A stretch of 64,000 bases of DNA from Leptospira noumeaensis (lineage in GTDB: Bacteria; Spirochaetota; Leptospiria; Leptospirales; Leptospiraceae): NCBI RefSeq assembly GCF_004770765.1, contig NZ_RQFK01000026.1, positions 620,001 through 684,000 on the forward strand, given 5' to 3'. This document shows positions 48,098 to 57,662 of the stretch, one piece after another. The notes under the pieces are model-generated. The model had not been told where the DNA came from. It ran no database searches and was given only the letters and a program-made list of their open reading frames with translations. The translations under genes were made by a program, and so were the position numbers. How positions within the stretch are numbered: the first letter of the stretch is position 1; every line of letters starts with the position of its first letter.

Positions 48098-48432
48098 ACC
48101 AAACGAAAATTTTAAATTTTGTATTGATTGAATGAATGATTTTATCCACCCGATGATACTTTTGGAAATATACGCACTGCGGATATTCCCCGTTTCTATT
48201 TCAAACTGGGGATATTTGCTATTCGCATAACCGCCATATATCTCTGAATTTGCGTGGAGCGTATATTCCGCCAAACCGGTGGGATATCTGTATTGCCGAT
48301 AAAACGTCGCATCCTTTATAGATGACCTAGGATTAATTCCATCAAATGAGAGAATGCTTAGGTTAAGATTTGAATTATATTTTAAAGGAAAGGAATAGGG
48401 CATTTGACACCTCGGTCATCTGCCCAAAATTT
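48098..48432. other. Intergenic region with palindromic DNA upstream of the PD40-OmpA gene
   Basis: 335 bases before serS. The minus-strand frame is open throughout but I read it as non-coding because the predicted signal peptide begins at 48097. Within it, 48164-48310 is enriched in G+C and CpG compared with its surroundings and holds strong inverted repeats (see next entry). No other gene is seen. Confidence 0.5.
48164..48269. repeat. Palindromic element with nested hairpins
   Basis: The outer arms GGAAATATACGC (48164-48175) and GCGTATATTCC (48259-48269) are inverted copies. Inside, ATAT-t-CCCC-GTTT (48183-48195) pairs with AAAC-t-GGGG-ATAT (48203-48215), a 12-bp stem with one unpaired T on each side. 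A similar but weaker ATATCC/GGaATAT pair continues to about 48290. The arrangement suggests a mobile palindrome, a structured 5' leader or a protein site; I cannot tell which. Confidence 0.5.
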
Positions 48433-49689
48433 CTAACGAATGTATGGTTTCAATACATCCGGAATTTGGAAGGTTCCATCAGCTGATTGGTAGTTTTCGA
48501 TCACTGCCGCGAGTGTTCGACCGATCGCAAGACCGGAACCGTTCAGAGTATGGACGAGCAGGTTTTTTCCTTCCTTTGACTTGTATCGAATTTTTCCCCG
48601 TCTTGCTTGATAGTCTTTGAAGTTAGAAACAGAGGAAATCTCCATAAAACGGCCAAGACCCGGCATCCAAACTTCGATATCATAGGTTTTGGAGGAAGCA
48701 CTGGACATATCCTTGCTACAAAGTAACATCACACGGTAGGGAAGTTTTAACTTTTGCAAAATGGATTCGGCATCTTGGAGCATTTTTTCATGTTCGTTTT
48801 GCGAAGTTTCTGGTTCTACAAACTTCACAAGTTCCACTTTTTGAAATTGGTGTACTCGCACAAGACCGCGTGTATCACGCCCGTAAGATCCAGCTTCTCT
48901 GCGAAAACACGAAGTATGCGCACAAACTGAAATAGGTAATTCTTTTTCAGAAATGATTTCATCCCGGTAATAATTGGTGAGAGGAACTTCCGCAGTTGGG
49001 ATCAAATTGAGTCCGTCTTTTTCCAATCGGTAGAAATCTTCGGCAAATTTGGGAAGTTGGCCTGTGGCCGTCATGGATTCATCATTCACAAGAACGGGAA
49101 CCCACATCTCTTCATATCCATTTTCAGAAGTATGTGTATCGAGCATTAGATTCATAAGTGCTCTTTCTAATTTGGCACCAAGTCCACGGTAGGTATAAAA
49201 CCTCGCTCCAGAAAGTTTAACGCCTCGTTCGAAATCAAAAATTCCCAAAGCCTCACCAATATCAAAATGGGTTTTAGCTTCAAAGGAAAGTTTAGGAATT
49301 TCTCCCCACTGTCGGACAAGTATATTATCTGCTTCTGATTTTCCTTCTGGAACAGATGGATCCAGTAAGTTTGGAAGGCCTAGATTCAAATCATGCAAAG
49401 ATTCTTCCTGTTTGGTCAGTTCTTCTTCAATTGCTTTGATCTGATCACCAACTCCTTTCATCGAAGCTGAAATTTCTGTGATATCTTTTCCTTGTGATTT
49501 TTGAATTCCAATTTCTTTAGAAACTCGATTTCTCTCAGCACGAAGGTCTTCCACTTCTAGTTTTAGCTTTCTTTGTTTTTCAGAGATAGATTTAATTTTT
49601 GCTTCAATGTCTGTGGAGGCAACACCTCGTTTTTGTAAGGTGGAAAGTAACTCTTCAGGGTTTTGAACAATACGGTTGATATCAAGCAT
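48433..49689 (-). CDS. serS: Seryl-tRNA synthetase
   Basis: 418 residues. It charges tRNA-Ser; three tRNA-Ser genes lie in the same window. The N-terminal coiled-coil arm ([20 protein letters not shown]) contacts the long variable arm. Class II motifs are present: motif 2 [21 protein letters not shown] and motif 3 [18 protein letters not shown]. Its start overlaps the TatD stop by eight bases. Confidence 0.97.
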   Translation of the reverse strand: MLDINRIVQNPEELLSTLQKRGVASTDIEAKIKSISEKQRKLKLEVEDLRAERNRVSKEIGIQKSQGKDITEISASMKGVGDQIKAIEEELTKQEESLHDLNLGLPNLLDPSVPEGKSEADNILVRQWGEIPKLSFEAKTHFDIGEALGIFDFERGVKLSGARFYTYRGLGAKLERALMNLMLDTHTSENGYEEMWVPVLVNDESMTATGQLPKFAEDFYRLEKDGLNLIPTAEVPLTNYYRDEIISEKELPISVCAHTSCFRREAGSYGRDTRGLVRVHQFQKVELVKFVEPETSQNEHEKMLQDAESILQKLKLPYRVMLLCSKDMSSASSKTYDIEVWMPGLGRFMEISSVSNFKDYQARRGKIRYKSKEGKNLLVHTLNGSGLAIGRTLAAVIENYQSADGTFQIPDVLKPYIR

Positions 49690-50491
49690 GGTGATAAGCC
49701 TTTCTTTGTGTGAATTTTAATGAATTTTGATAAATGCGATCTGCTACTTCTGCATTGGTTTCTGTTCGCAAAGAAAACATTTTCTCAAGAACAAATGGCA
49801 AATGGGAAGAATCATTTCGTTTGCCTCTATGTGGCATCGGTGATAAAAAAGGAGCATCTGTTTCTATCAAGATGGTTTCCAAAGGAATCTTTCGTGCTGC
49901 TTCTTGGATTTCCGTTGCTGACTTAAAAGTTACAATTCCAGAAAAGGAAACGTAATACCCTAAATCCACAAACTGTTTGGCTGCTTCATAATCATAAGTG
50001 AAACAATGAATCACACCAAAGGCTTTTGATTTATATTCTTTCAACGCTTCGTAGGTATCTTCAAATGCATCGCGGGAATGAATCACAACCGGTAATTTAT
50101 ATTCAGAAGAAAATTCTAAAAATTTGCGTAAAACTTCATTCTGAGCAGATCGTGTGCTCGCATCATGATAGAGATCGACACCAATCTCGCCAATCGCCGA
50201 AAATTTGGAATCATTCATTCGGGATTTTGCTAAATCTAAAATTTGATCCGCATTAGGGAATTCATGAGTTTCCGTTGGGTGACAACCAATGGAGTAGAAA
50301 ATTTCTAAATCATCTTTCGAATGAGTTTCTGAAATACGAACCGCTTCGATAGAACTTGGTAAATCGATCCCGATTTGAACCATACGGTCTACTCCAGCCA
50401 TTCGGGATTTCGCCAGAGTTTCTTGAATCTCTTGGCCTTGTTCCCGAATTATGTCTAAGTGGCAATGAGTGTCAATGGTTGAATATCCCAT
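49682..50491 (-). CDS. TatD-family metal-dependent hydrolase
   Basis: 269 residues from the ATG at 50491 (a TTG three codons earlier is possible). Metal ligands are seen in IDTHCHLD (two His), the EIGVDLYHD Glu, HSRDAF and HCFTYD His residues, and the late ETDAPFLSP Asp. Members are 3'-5' exonucleases or deoxyribonucleases. Cotranscribed with serS. Confidence 0.94.
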   Translation of the reverse strand: MGYSTIDTHCHLDIIREQGQEIQETLAKSRMAGVDRMVQIGIDLPSSIEAVRISETHSKDDLEIFYSIGCHPTETHEFPNADQILDLAKSRMNDSKFSAIGEIGVDLYHDASTRSAQNEVLRKFLEFSSEYKLPVVIHSRDAFEDTYEALKEYKSKAFGVIHCFTYDYEAAKQFVDLGYYVSFSGIVTFKSATEIQEAARKIPLETILIETDAPFLSPMPHRGKRNDSSHLPFVLEKMFSLRTETNAEVADRIYQNSLKFTQRKAYHHA

Positions 50492-50597
50492 AAATAGCAA
50501 GATTTGTAATTTCCACTGGATGAAAATGAAAATTCAATCGAAAGATATAGTGGGTGCATTAACTTTTGTTTAAATAGTCGAAGGCCAATAAAAGAAC

Positions 50598-51587
50598 GTG
50601 GAAGCAAAACAAAGACTACATCTAATTTTTTACCGATTACGGTATAAAGTCCAGGAATGGAAGCTTAAGTTATCCCAACGTTATGAGGATCTTGACAAAA
50701 AAGGTCGGGAACGTCTGACAATTATGGTCATTCCTCACACCGATCGAAAAACAATTAACTTTGTGATCTCTTACAAAGCCATTTCCATCTTCATCGGAAT
50801 CATGGTGATCCTACTTGTGATCAGTGCTGTGAACGTTTTATCTCACAGTGGATCCATCCACCAACTCACAGAACTCAATTTAACCAACAAAGACTTTATC
50901 AGACAATCTTCCAAGATGAAAGAAGAGGTAAACTCTCTTCACGAAACCATCCAATACTACTACGAAAGAATTTCTAACCTCTATATCAAACTCGGCGGAG
51001 ATCCTTCCCGAGTTTCCAAAGGGATGGGTGGACAAGCAGGACAATTTCTCGCATTACAAGGTACACCGCAGTCCGACATCACTGATGAATCCTTTCGCAT
51101 CAAAGAAGACATTCATAATTTAAAATTATCCTCTGAACTTTCCGAAGAGATCATCAAACTCATCAAAAAAAGAAAGAGCATCATTCGTAACACTCCGTCC
51201 ATTTGGCCAACAAAAGGTTATGTATTATTTCCTTTTGGAAAATACATTTCACCAGTGACAGGAAAAGAAGAACTCAACAGAGGATTAGACATTGGATCCT
51301 TTCCTGGTGCCGAAGTCATTGCAACGGCTCCTGGAATTGTTTTTGATACTGGATACTCTCCAGCTACAGGTTACTATGTAAAATTATCACATCGATTTGG
51401 ATGGAAAACAATCTATTCCAACCTTGATAGAATTCGTGTTAAGAAAAATGAAAAACTCTCCAAGGGTGACATCTTAGGTTATGTTGGAAAATCACCAGAA
51501 AATCCGATTTACCATCTTCATTATGAAGTACATGTTGGTACCCAAGCGTTGAATCCGTTTTCGTTTCTCAACCAAATTCAAGAATAA
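50598..51587 (+). CDS. M23-fold membrane protein with a degenerate active site
   Basis: 329 residues, GTG start. One membrane segment (about 58-82), a periplasmic coiled coil (95-135), and an M23 domain (205-325). Two expected residues are replaced: the zinc His is Asn227 in LNRGLDIG (normally H-x-G-x-D), and the catalytic His in the Y-x-H-L motif is Asn275 (YSNLD). Asp231 and the His306/His308 of YHLHYEV remain. It therefore looks like a non-catalytic LytM protein, perhaps a regulator or scaffold, coupled by a one-base overlap to the bactofilin gene. Confidence 0.9.
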   Translation: MEAKQRLHLIFYRLRYKVQEWKLKLSQRYEDLDKKGRERLTIMVIPHTDRKTINFVISYKAISIFIGIMVILLVISAVNVLSHSGSIHQLTELNLTNKDFIRQSSKMKEEVNSLHETIQYYYERISNLYIKLGGDPSRVSKGMGGQAGQFLALQGTPQSDITDESFRIKEDIHNLKLSSELSEEIIKLIKKRKSIIRNTPSIWPTKGYVLFPFGKYISPVTGKEELNRGLDIGSFPGAEVIATAPGIVFDTGYSPATGYYVKLSHRFGWKTIYSNLDRIRVKKNEKLSKGDILGYVGKSPENPIYHLHYEVHVGTQALNPFSFLNQIQE

Positions 51588-51940
51588 TGCCGAATCCATC
51601 TACAGAAGAAGAATTTTTAGTTAATAGCATCATTGGGGAAGGCGCCGAGTTCGTAGGCGAATTCAAATTCCCTGGCCTCATTCGTATCGATGGAAAATTT
51701 CGTGGAGTCCTCGAAACTACCGGAAAGGTACTTATAGGAAAATCTGGAATCGTCGATACAGATATCAAAGCAAGAGTGGTAGTTGCCGGTGGAGAAATTC
51801 GCGGGAACATCTATGCAACCGAACGAGTTACATTACTTTCTAGCTGTCGATTGGAAGGAGACATTGTCACTCCTCGCCTCATCGTAGAAGAAGGTGTCGT
51901 GTTTCACGGAAAATGCACTATTAATCCCACTCGTCATTAG
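51587..51940 (+). CDS. Bactofilin
   Basis: 117 residues. A short N-terminal tail precedes the beta-helix core: EFKFPGLIRIDGKFRGVLETTGKVLIGKSGIVDTDIKARVVVAGGEIRGNIYATERVTLLS, repeating at about 17-residue intervals. Bactofilins polymerise without nucleotide and guide peptidoglycan shape; in Leptospira they affect cell helicity. The start overlaps the M23-like stop (TAATG). Leptospira has several paralogues; I cannot say which this is. Confidence 0.93.
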   Translation: MPNPSTEEEFLVNSIIGEGAEFVGEFKFPGLIRIDGKFRGVLETTGKVLIGKSGIVDTDIKARVVVAGGEIRGNIYATERVTLLSSCRLEGDIVTPRLIVEEGVVFHGKCTINPTRH

Positions 51941-51948
51941 GCGGGTTT

Positions 51949-52419
51949 ATGATCATTCAAAACAACAACCCTAAGTCGGTATCCACTCAGGCGAAAAAAG
52001 GATCCAAAGAAAAACTCTCAGGTTCGTTTGCACCGGTCGATGAATCCAAACAGAGTTTTTTAGAAATTTTAGAATCCATTGTTCCGGCCGGAAAAGAAGA
52101 AACCAGAGAGCTAAACGAACTATGGAAAGATTTACCTGATTTGGAAAAAGAGCTCATCAAAGATCCCAATCACAGAAATCTCGAATCCTACAAAAAACAC
52201 ATCAAACAAATCGCAGCACTAATTTTGAAAAAAAATTACAAGGTCATGCAAGCACCACAGCGTGGACGAAATGACCAAAAAGACGTACGTTATGTAAAGG
52301 TTGTGGATGAAAAATTGGATCTACTCGCCAAAACAATGTTTTCTCCCAACAATAGTGCGTTCGTGATTTTGAAACAATTAGATGAAATTAGGGGTCTACT
52401 AGTTGATCTAAAAGGATAA
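51949..52419 (+). CDS. YaaR (DUF327)-family protein
   Basis: 156 residues. An unstructured N-terminus is followed by the helical core KEETRELNELWKDLPDLEKELIKDPNHRNLESYKKHIKQIAALILKKNYKV. The family is of unknown function, often near replication or cell-division genes. It is eight bases downstream of the bactofilin gene and may belong to the same cell-shape transcript. Confidence 0.85.
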   Translation: MIIQNNNPKSVSTQAKKGSKEKLSGSFAPVDESKQSFLEILESIVPAGKEETRELNELWKDLPDLEKELIKDPNHRNLESYKKHIKQIAALILKKNYKVMQAPQRGRNDQKDVRYVKVVDEKLDLLAKTMFSPNNSAFVILKQLDEIRGLLVDLKG

Positions 52420-52423
52420 ATCT

Positions 52424-54250
52424 TTGCATACTCCAGACCGCGCTAAGTCAAAAAATCTCCGTGTCCTCTCTAAAACCTTTTCTTATTTAAAACCCTACAG
52501 ATTCCAAATGACCCTTTCTTCCTTGGCTCTCCTTTTTACGGCCGGAGTGACTTTGGGACTTGGCCAAGGGTTACGTCATTTAGTGGACGCAGGATTTTCT
52601 GCTAGATCCAAACAAGAATTAGGTTACTCACTTGCGTTTATTATTCTAGTGGGGATCTTCCTTGCGATTGGAACTTACATTCGTCATTACGCAGTTTCTT
52701 GGATTGGGGAACGTGTGGCCTCAGACATTCGCAGGGATGTGTTCAAACATATCATCTTCATCCATCCCAGTTTTTTTGAGCTCAATTCTCCTGGTGAAAT
52801 CCAATCGCGGATCACAACGGATACAACACTCATCCAAACAGTGATCGGATCTTCCGCCTCCATTGCCCTTCGCAATGTTTTGATGTTTGTCGGTGGAATT
52901 ATTTTTCTTTTTATCACCAATGCAAAACTCACTATGATTGTGTTACTGAGTGTTCCCTTCATCGTGTTCCCGATTTTGTTCTATGGAAAAAAAGTAAGGA
53001 ATTTATCGCGCACAACGCAGGACAAAATTGCAAGCATTGGGACTTACGTCAGTGAATCCCTTCTCAATATAAAAATCCTTCAGTCATTCCACCACCAAGA
53101 AGAAGACATTGAAAAATTTTCTCATACAGTTGAAGCAGCTTTTGATGTCGCAGTTGCTCGCATCAAACAAAGAGCTCTTCTCATTGCGGCAGTCATTCTT
53201 TTCATCCTTACTGGAATCAGTGTCATGTTATGGATCGGTGGAACAGATGTACTCGAAGGAAAAATAACAGGCGGGGAACTCATCGCATTTTCTTTTTATG
53301 CGATTATGGTAGCAAACAGTGTCGGTGCTGTATCGGAGGTTCTTGGAGATCTACAAAGAGCCGCGGGTGCCACAGAACGATTGATGGAACTTTTATTATC
53401 AGAATCAGAAATTAAAGATCCAAAGTTTCCAAAACCAATCGCAGACGTACTACTTCCAACGGAAGGGAATGGATCTTTATCTCTCAACGGCTCCACTGAA
53501 AAGAAAGGACTAAAAATCAATTTGGATCATTTGGAATTTTCGTATCCTTCACGTCCGGAACACAAAGCCATTCGCGGAATTGATTTAGAAATTCCTGCCA
53601 ACAAAACTACTGCCCTCGTTGGTCCCTCCGGTGGTGGAAAAAGTACACTCTTTGAACTCATCCTTAGGTTCTACGATCCTACAGCCGGAAAGATTTCCAT
53701 CGAAGGTGTTGATCTAAAAGAATTAACTTTGAAAGATTTGAGATCTCTCATTGGGTTTGTTCCCCAACAGCCCATTCTCTTTAGTGGAACTTTGCGAGAG
53801 AACATCGCGTACGGAAAACCAAATGCAAGTTTTGAAGAAATCGAAAAGGCCGCAGCCAACGCCTATGTCACAGAATTTTTAAACCAACTTCCTGATGGGT
53901 ATGATACCAACTTAGGACATTTAGGAACTAGACTCTCTGGTGGACAAAAACAAAGAATCGCTATCGCAAGAGCCATCCTTCGCAACCCAAGAATTCTTTT
54001 GTTGGACGAAGCAACATCCGCTCTCGATTCGGAATCAGAACAAATGATCCAAAGGGCTTTGGATTTTTTAGTGAAAGAAAGAACAACCATTATGATAGCT
54101 CATAGACTTTCTACAGTTGTGAAATCGGATCAGATTGTGGTAATTAAAGAAGGGGAAATTGAGTCCGTCGGAACCCATGACGAACTCATTCGAAAAAGTG
54201 AATTGTATGAACGTTTGGCGAAACTACAGTTTCACACCGAGCTGCTCTAA
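52424..54250 (+). CDS. ABC exporter (MsbA-like), fused permease-ATPase
   Basis: 608 residues, TTG start. Six transmembrane segments (about 25-310), then an ATPase domain with Walker A GPSGGGKSTLF, signature LSGGQKQRIAIARA and Walker B ILLLDEATSALD. It is in the lipid A/drug exporter group; a lipid substrate is likely but unproven. It follows the YaaR gene by four bases and its 3' end overlaps parB by 27 bases. Confidence 0.93.
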   Translation: MHTPDRAKSKNLRVLSKTFSYLKPYRFQMTLSSLALLFTAGVTLGLGQGLRHLVDAGFSARSKQELGYSLAFIILVGIFLAIGTYIRHYAVSWIGERVASDIRRDVFKHIIFIHPSFFELNSPGEIQSRITTDTTLIQTVIGSSASIALRNVLMFVGGIIFLFITNAKLTMIVLLSVPFIVFPILFYGKKVRNLSRTTQDKIASIGTYVSESLLNIKILQSFHHQEEDIEKFSHTVEAAFDVAVARIKQRALLIAAVILFILTGISVMLWIGGTDVLEGKITGGELIAFSFYAIMVANSVGAVSEVLGDLQRAAGATERLMELLLSESEIKDPKFPKPIADVLLPTEGNGSLSLNGSTEKKGLKINLDHLEFSYPSRPEHKAIRGIDLEIPANKTTALVGPSGGGKSTLFELILRFYDPTAGKISIEGVDLKELTLKDLRSLIGFVPQQPILFSGTLRENIAYGKPNASFEEIEKAAANAYVTEFLNQLPDGYDTNLGHLGTRLSGGQKQRIAIARAILRNPRILLLDEATSALDSESEQMIQRALDFLVKERTTIMIAHRLSTVVKSDQIVVIKEGEIESVGTHDELIRKSELYERLAKLQFHTELL

Positions 54251-55120
54251 AATCCTTTCCATATCATTTAGATTGGCATAAGAAAAAACAATTTTCCCTT
54301 TTCCATTCGTTTCATTGTGGGCAACTTCCACTTTGGAACTATATTTGTTTCTGAGTTTGGATTCTAATTTTACAATACTCGCATCTCGTTTATCAGCACC
54401 AAAAGAAGTAGGTTTAGATTTTTTATCAGGGTGCAAAAGGTTTGAAACAAAGTTCTCAACCTCGCGAACATTCCAACCTTCGGCGATCACTTTCTGACCC
54501 ACTTCCAATTGTTTTTTTGGATCAGGGATAGAGAGAAGAGGGCGAGCCTGTCCTTCGGAAAGTTTTCCTTCCTTCACTAAGTCTTGTAATAATTTAGGAA
54601 GGGAAAGAAGACGAATTAAGTTAGAAATGGTAGCTCTGTTTTTTCCCACACGAGTGGCAAGGTCTGTTACCTTTAACCCTCGTTTGTCGATAATTGCCTG
54701 ATAAGCCAAAGCTTCATCCATCGGATTTAGATTTTCTCTTTGGATATTTTCAATGAGGGCAAGTTCCATCATATCTGCTTCTGAAAGATCGCGAACAATT
54801 GCTGGGATTTTTGCGAAACCTGCAAGTTTGCATGCACGTAATCTTCTTTCACCGGCTACCAATAGAAATCCTGAACCTGAAGGATTTTTTTGTACAACGA
54901 TCGGTTGGATCACTCCATGTTCCACGATTGTATTAGATAACTCTTGGATGGAGGCATCCGAAAATTGCTTTCTTGGTTGGTGTGGGTTCGGTAAAATTTC
55001 TGTGACTTTAATTTCTCTTAAACCAGTTTGTTCGTCTTTAGAAATCTCAACGTTGTTTTCATTTACGGGAATTAAATTCCCAAGTCCTCTTCCTAAAACT
55101 TTTCCTTTGCCGAGTGCCAT
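54224..55120 (-). CDS. parB: Chromosome-partitioning protein ParB
   Basis: 298 residues. Binds parS and spreads as a CTP-dependent clamp. Visible: the N-terminal NPHQPRK motif, the CTP-binding GERRLRA, the HTH region (DLATRVGKNRATISNLIRLLSLP), and a C-terminal dimerisation domain. Two parS sites lie nearby (56383 and 57342). The start is five bases after parA. Confidence 0.96.
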   Translation of the reverse strand: MALGKGKVLGRGLGNLIPVNENNVEISKDEQTGLREIKVTEILPNPHQPRKQFSDASIQELSNTIVEHGVIQPIVVQKNPSGSGFLLVAGERRLRACKLAGFAKIPAIVRDLSEADMMELALIENIQRENLNPMDEALAYQAIIDKRGLKVTDLATRVGKNRATISNLIRLLSLPKLLQDLVKEGKLSEGQARPLLSIPDPKKQLEVGQKVIAEGWNVREVENFVSNLLHPDKKSKPTSFGADKRDASIVKLESKLRNKYSSKVEVAHNETNGKGKIVFSYANLNDMERILEQLGVKL

Positions 55121-55124
55121 AACG

Positions 55125-55886
55125 TTATGCCTTCCCTACAATTTCTTCCGCTAAACTTTTATAACTTTTTGCACCCACACCATCTGGATCATAGTAGTTG
55201 ATTGGTTTTCCAAAAGAAGGTGCTTCTGACAATTTTACATTTCTTGGAATGACAGTTTCATAAACTTTCTCTTTGAAATAGTTGCGAACATCTTCAGCAA
55301 CTTGGTTTGCTAAGTTGGTTCGTTTGTCATACATCGTGAGAAGTACTCCTTCAAGTGCGAGGGATGGATTCCATTGTGACTGCACGAGAGAAATAATTCG
55401 CATCAACTGCGACAATCCTTCGAGAGCAAAGTACTCTGTTTGCAAAGTGATCATCACAGATTGAGAGGCACAAAGGGCATTGATAGTAAGAACACCGAGA
55501 GAAGGTGGGCAATCGATTAGAATATAATCATAAGATTCTTTCACAGATGCCAAAGCATCTTTCAACTTGAATTCCTTTCTTTCCATTCCAAGGAAATCCA
55601 CTTCCAAACCGGAGAGGTTGATGTTGGAAGGAATGATATCCAAATTGTTTACGAAAGTTTTTTGAACCGCTTCTCTTGCAGAAAGTTCCCCAATCAAAAC
55701 TTCATAAGTTGTTTTTTGTAAAGACTGCACTTCCAACCCAAGACCTGAGCCTGAGTTTCCCTGCGGATCGATATCAAGGAGCAAAACTTTTTTTCCCAAA
55801 TCAACAAGATTGGATGCCAAGTTTATCGCTGTTGTCGTTTTACCGACTCCACCTTTTTGATTACTGATAGAAACAATTTTACCCAT
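55125..55886 (-). CDS. parA: Chromosome-partitioning ATPase ParA (Soj)
   Basis: 253 residues. Deviant Walker [15 protein letters not shown], Walker B IDCPPSLG. It drives segregation of the origin with ParB. It overlaps rsmG by eight bases at its start, so rsmG-parA-parB form one transcript. Confidence 0.96.
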   Translation of the reverse strand: MGKIVSISNQKGGVGKTTTAINLASNLVDLGKKVLLLDIDPQGNSGSGLGLEVQSLQKTTYEVLIGELSAREAVQKTFVNNLDIIPSNINLSGLEVDFLGMERKEFKLKDALASVKESYDYILIDCPPSLGVLTINALCASQSVMITLQTEYFALEGLSQLMRIISLVQSQWNPSLALEGVLLTMYDKRTNLANQVAEDVRNYFKEKVYETVIPRNVKLSEAPSFGKPINYYDPDGVGAKSYKSLAEEIVGKA

Positions 55887-56622
55887 TCTTGCTTTTCGTC
55901 TCCTTTACGATTTCTTTCCAGTCGCGGGGGAATCCCTTTTTAGGAAGGGAATTCTTTTGTAGTATTTTTATATGTCTCTTTCCCACAAACTCTAATTCAG
56001 GAATGGGAATTTCTTTTTTCATAAAGAACCCGTTGTTGCTAAGAACCTCTGTTTCTTTATCCAAATCTTGGTAGGGTTGGGCAAGGAAGGGACATAAGAT
56101 TCCTTTTTGTTTTACCATTCGTGTTGTGACTTCAGCAATGTATGGATAGGGAACCATCGCCCTGGAAGTGACTACATCAAAATTAGAATTAATTTCTTCT
56201 GTCCGCGCGTAGATAAACTCCACTCGCTTTTTGACTTTGGAAAGACTTCCCGTTTCGATTTCTGTTTCAAGAAGTGCAAGTTTTCGTTTTTGTGAATCGA
56301 CGAGGAAAACATGCGGCGCTTTTTTTAAGAGAGCAAAAAGAAAACCGGGAAGACCTGGCCCAGTTCCTACATCAGCTACATTTGTTTCACGTGAAACATA
56401 TCCGCTGACTTTTAGTTTCCAAACATAGATCAAAGATTCAATAATATGTCTCTCGAGAATCTTCTCTGAATCATTTCGAGAAAAAAATCCTCCTTTTTCG
56501 TTGTCTCGTTTGAGAAACTCGTAAAAGTTTTTCACTAGTTCCCAATCAAACTCTGGCTCCAACTTGGGGAACAGATCGGGGATGATGGTTTGGATTTCTT
56601 CTTGGATGGTTTTTTCTGACAT
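55879..56622 (-). CDS. rsmG: 16S rRNA (guanine-N7)-methyltransferase RsmG
   Basis: 247 residues. It methylates G527 of 16S rRNA. The SAM motif [11 protein letters not shown] and the [10 protein letters not shown] region are present. A perfect parS palindrome lies inside its coding region at the Val-Ser-Arg-Glu-Thr codons (YVSRETN). Confidence 0.94.
   Translation of the reverse strand: MSEKTIQEEIQTIIPDLFPKLEPEFDWELVKNFYEFLKRDNEKGGFFSRNDSEKILERHIIESLIYVWKLKVSGYVSRETNVADVGTGPGLPGFLFALLKKAPHVFLVDSQKRKLALLETEIETGSLSKVKKRVEFIYARTEEINSNFDVVTSRAMVPYPYIAEVTTRMVKQKGILCPFLAQPYQDLDKETEVLSNNGFFMKKEIPIPELEFVGKRHIKILQKNSLPKKGFPRDWKEIVKETKSKNG
56383..56398. promoter_or_regulatory. parS site, perfect consensus
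   Basis: TGTTTCACGTGAAACA, a 16-base palindrome identical to the bacterial parS consensus, located within rsmG and about 0.5 kb from parA. ParB should nucleate here. Confidence 0.95.
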
Positions 56623-56680
56623 AATCGTATTATCGTTTTAAATGAATTCGCCGATGTCTCCTGTAGGAGAACTCTTTTCC

Positions 56681-57406
56681 ATGATTCGAATCATTAGTTT
56701 TTTAATCATCCTTTCCTTTCCTATTTTAGGTTACACACCCGGCAAGTGGTCCCACAAAGATGCTTACTTGTTTAAAAAAGTTAAAAAAGTTCCTAACAAA
56801 GAGATCGTTCGTAACGGCGAAGGTCAGGTTGTTTATGTCGCAGAATATGAATACAACAGTGACGGAAAATTAATCACCGAAACTTATTCTGATAAAGAAG
56901 GGAAGGGTGACGGCAAAACATCTTTTCGTTATACCGATGGTTTACTTTCGAGCGAAGAAGTTTATGATAACGGTGGTCATCTAGTCGAACGAAAGGATTT
57001 CCAATTCAAAGGACGCGCTTTGAAAAAGATGAATGTGAAAGATGGTGAAGGTAGATTGCTCATTGTCTATTCCATTGAGAGCGATGGTGAAGGAAATGTT
57101 TTTGCTGCTGAAGGAAAGAACTTAGAAACCAAAGACAATGAATCTTTCCGATTCCAAATCGATCCAAAACGTCCTAATGTTCAAATTCAATATCTGAATG
57201 ATGATAAGAAAAAAGGTCTTGGTGAAATTCATTTTAAGTTTGATGCAAAAGGAAACCTAGTGGAGAGAGAATTCTTCCAAGGTGACAACCGCCGGGTTCA
57301 CAAACTCAAATACAAAGCAGATGGAAGTCTGGAGTCACATTCGTTTCACGTGAAACAAGGGGACAACTGGATCTTGGAAAAGACCCATGTGCTTGTTTAC
57401 GAATAG
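56681..57406 (+). CDS. Exported hypothetical protein with repeated strands
   Basis: 241 residues from the ATG at 56681, which begins the signal peptide; AGGAG lies 11 bases upstream. Start codons at 56642 and 56654 would add residues before the signal. The mature part has repeated YxxDGKL/EGxL-type strand turns (EYNSDGKLITETYSDKEG, VKDGEGRLLIVYSIES, KFDAKGNLVEREFF), reminiscent of RHS- or MORN-like repeats. No family is recognised. A second parS lies near its end. Confidence 0.75.
   Translation: MIRIISFLIILSFPILGYTPGKWSHKDAYLFKKVKKVPNKEIVRNGEGQVVYVAEYEYNSDGKLITETYSDKEGKGDGKTSFRYTDGLLSSEEVYDNGGHLVERKDFQFKGRALKKMNVKDGEGRLLIVYSIESDGEGNVFAAEGKNLETKDNESFRFQIDPKRPNVQIQYLNDDKKKGLGEIHFKFDAKGNLVEREFFQGDNRRVHKLKYKADGSLESHSFHVKQGDNWILEKTHVLVYE
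57342..57357. promoter_or_regulatory. parS site, one mismatch
   Basis: CGTTTCACGTGAAACA differs from the consensus only at the first base. It lies in the end of the exported hypothetical gene, 0.95 kb from the perfect site. Confidence 0.85.
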
Positions 57407-57574
57407 AAAAGATTAGAGTCAATTTCAGCAGATCATATTGGCAATCGATAGAAGTAGCTTTCAAATTGTAAGTTCGGAACCAACGGTAGTTGAAGACTGC
57501 AAATTATGAAACGCAGTATGATGAATGAACCTAAAGATTTCTAATTCAAATGAACAGATTCATAGATGAGAAAC

Positions 57575-57607
57575 AAAAACCAAGAGGGGAGTCCTTCTTG
57601 GTTTTTT
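57575..57607. terminator. Bidirectional intrinsic terminator
   Basis: AAAAACCAAGA (57575-57585) pairs with TCTTGGTTTTT (57596-57606) over 11 bp with a ten-base loop. The T run (57602-57607) serves the plus strand and the A run serves mnmG on the minus strand. The rest of 57407-57662 holds no gene. Confidence 0.8.
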
Positions 57608-57662
57608 AATTAAGGAAAAATTTGAATCGATAACTTTGTGATTCTTTTTCAGAATTCGATTT

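Noticed and set aside
48164..48310. Integron attC site
   Set aside because: The stems and unpaired bases are suggestive, but I could not find a matching pair of R boxes and there is no integrase in the window.
48098..48403. 102-residue N-terminal extension of the PD40-OmpA protein
   Set aside because: A normal signal peptide begins at 48097, and the upstream part covers palindromic DNA.
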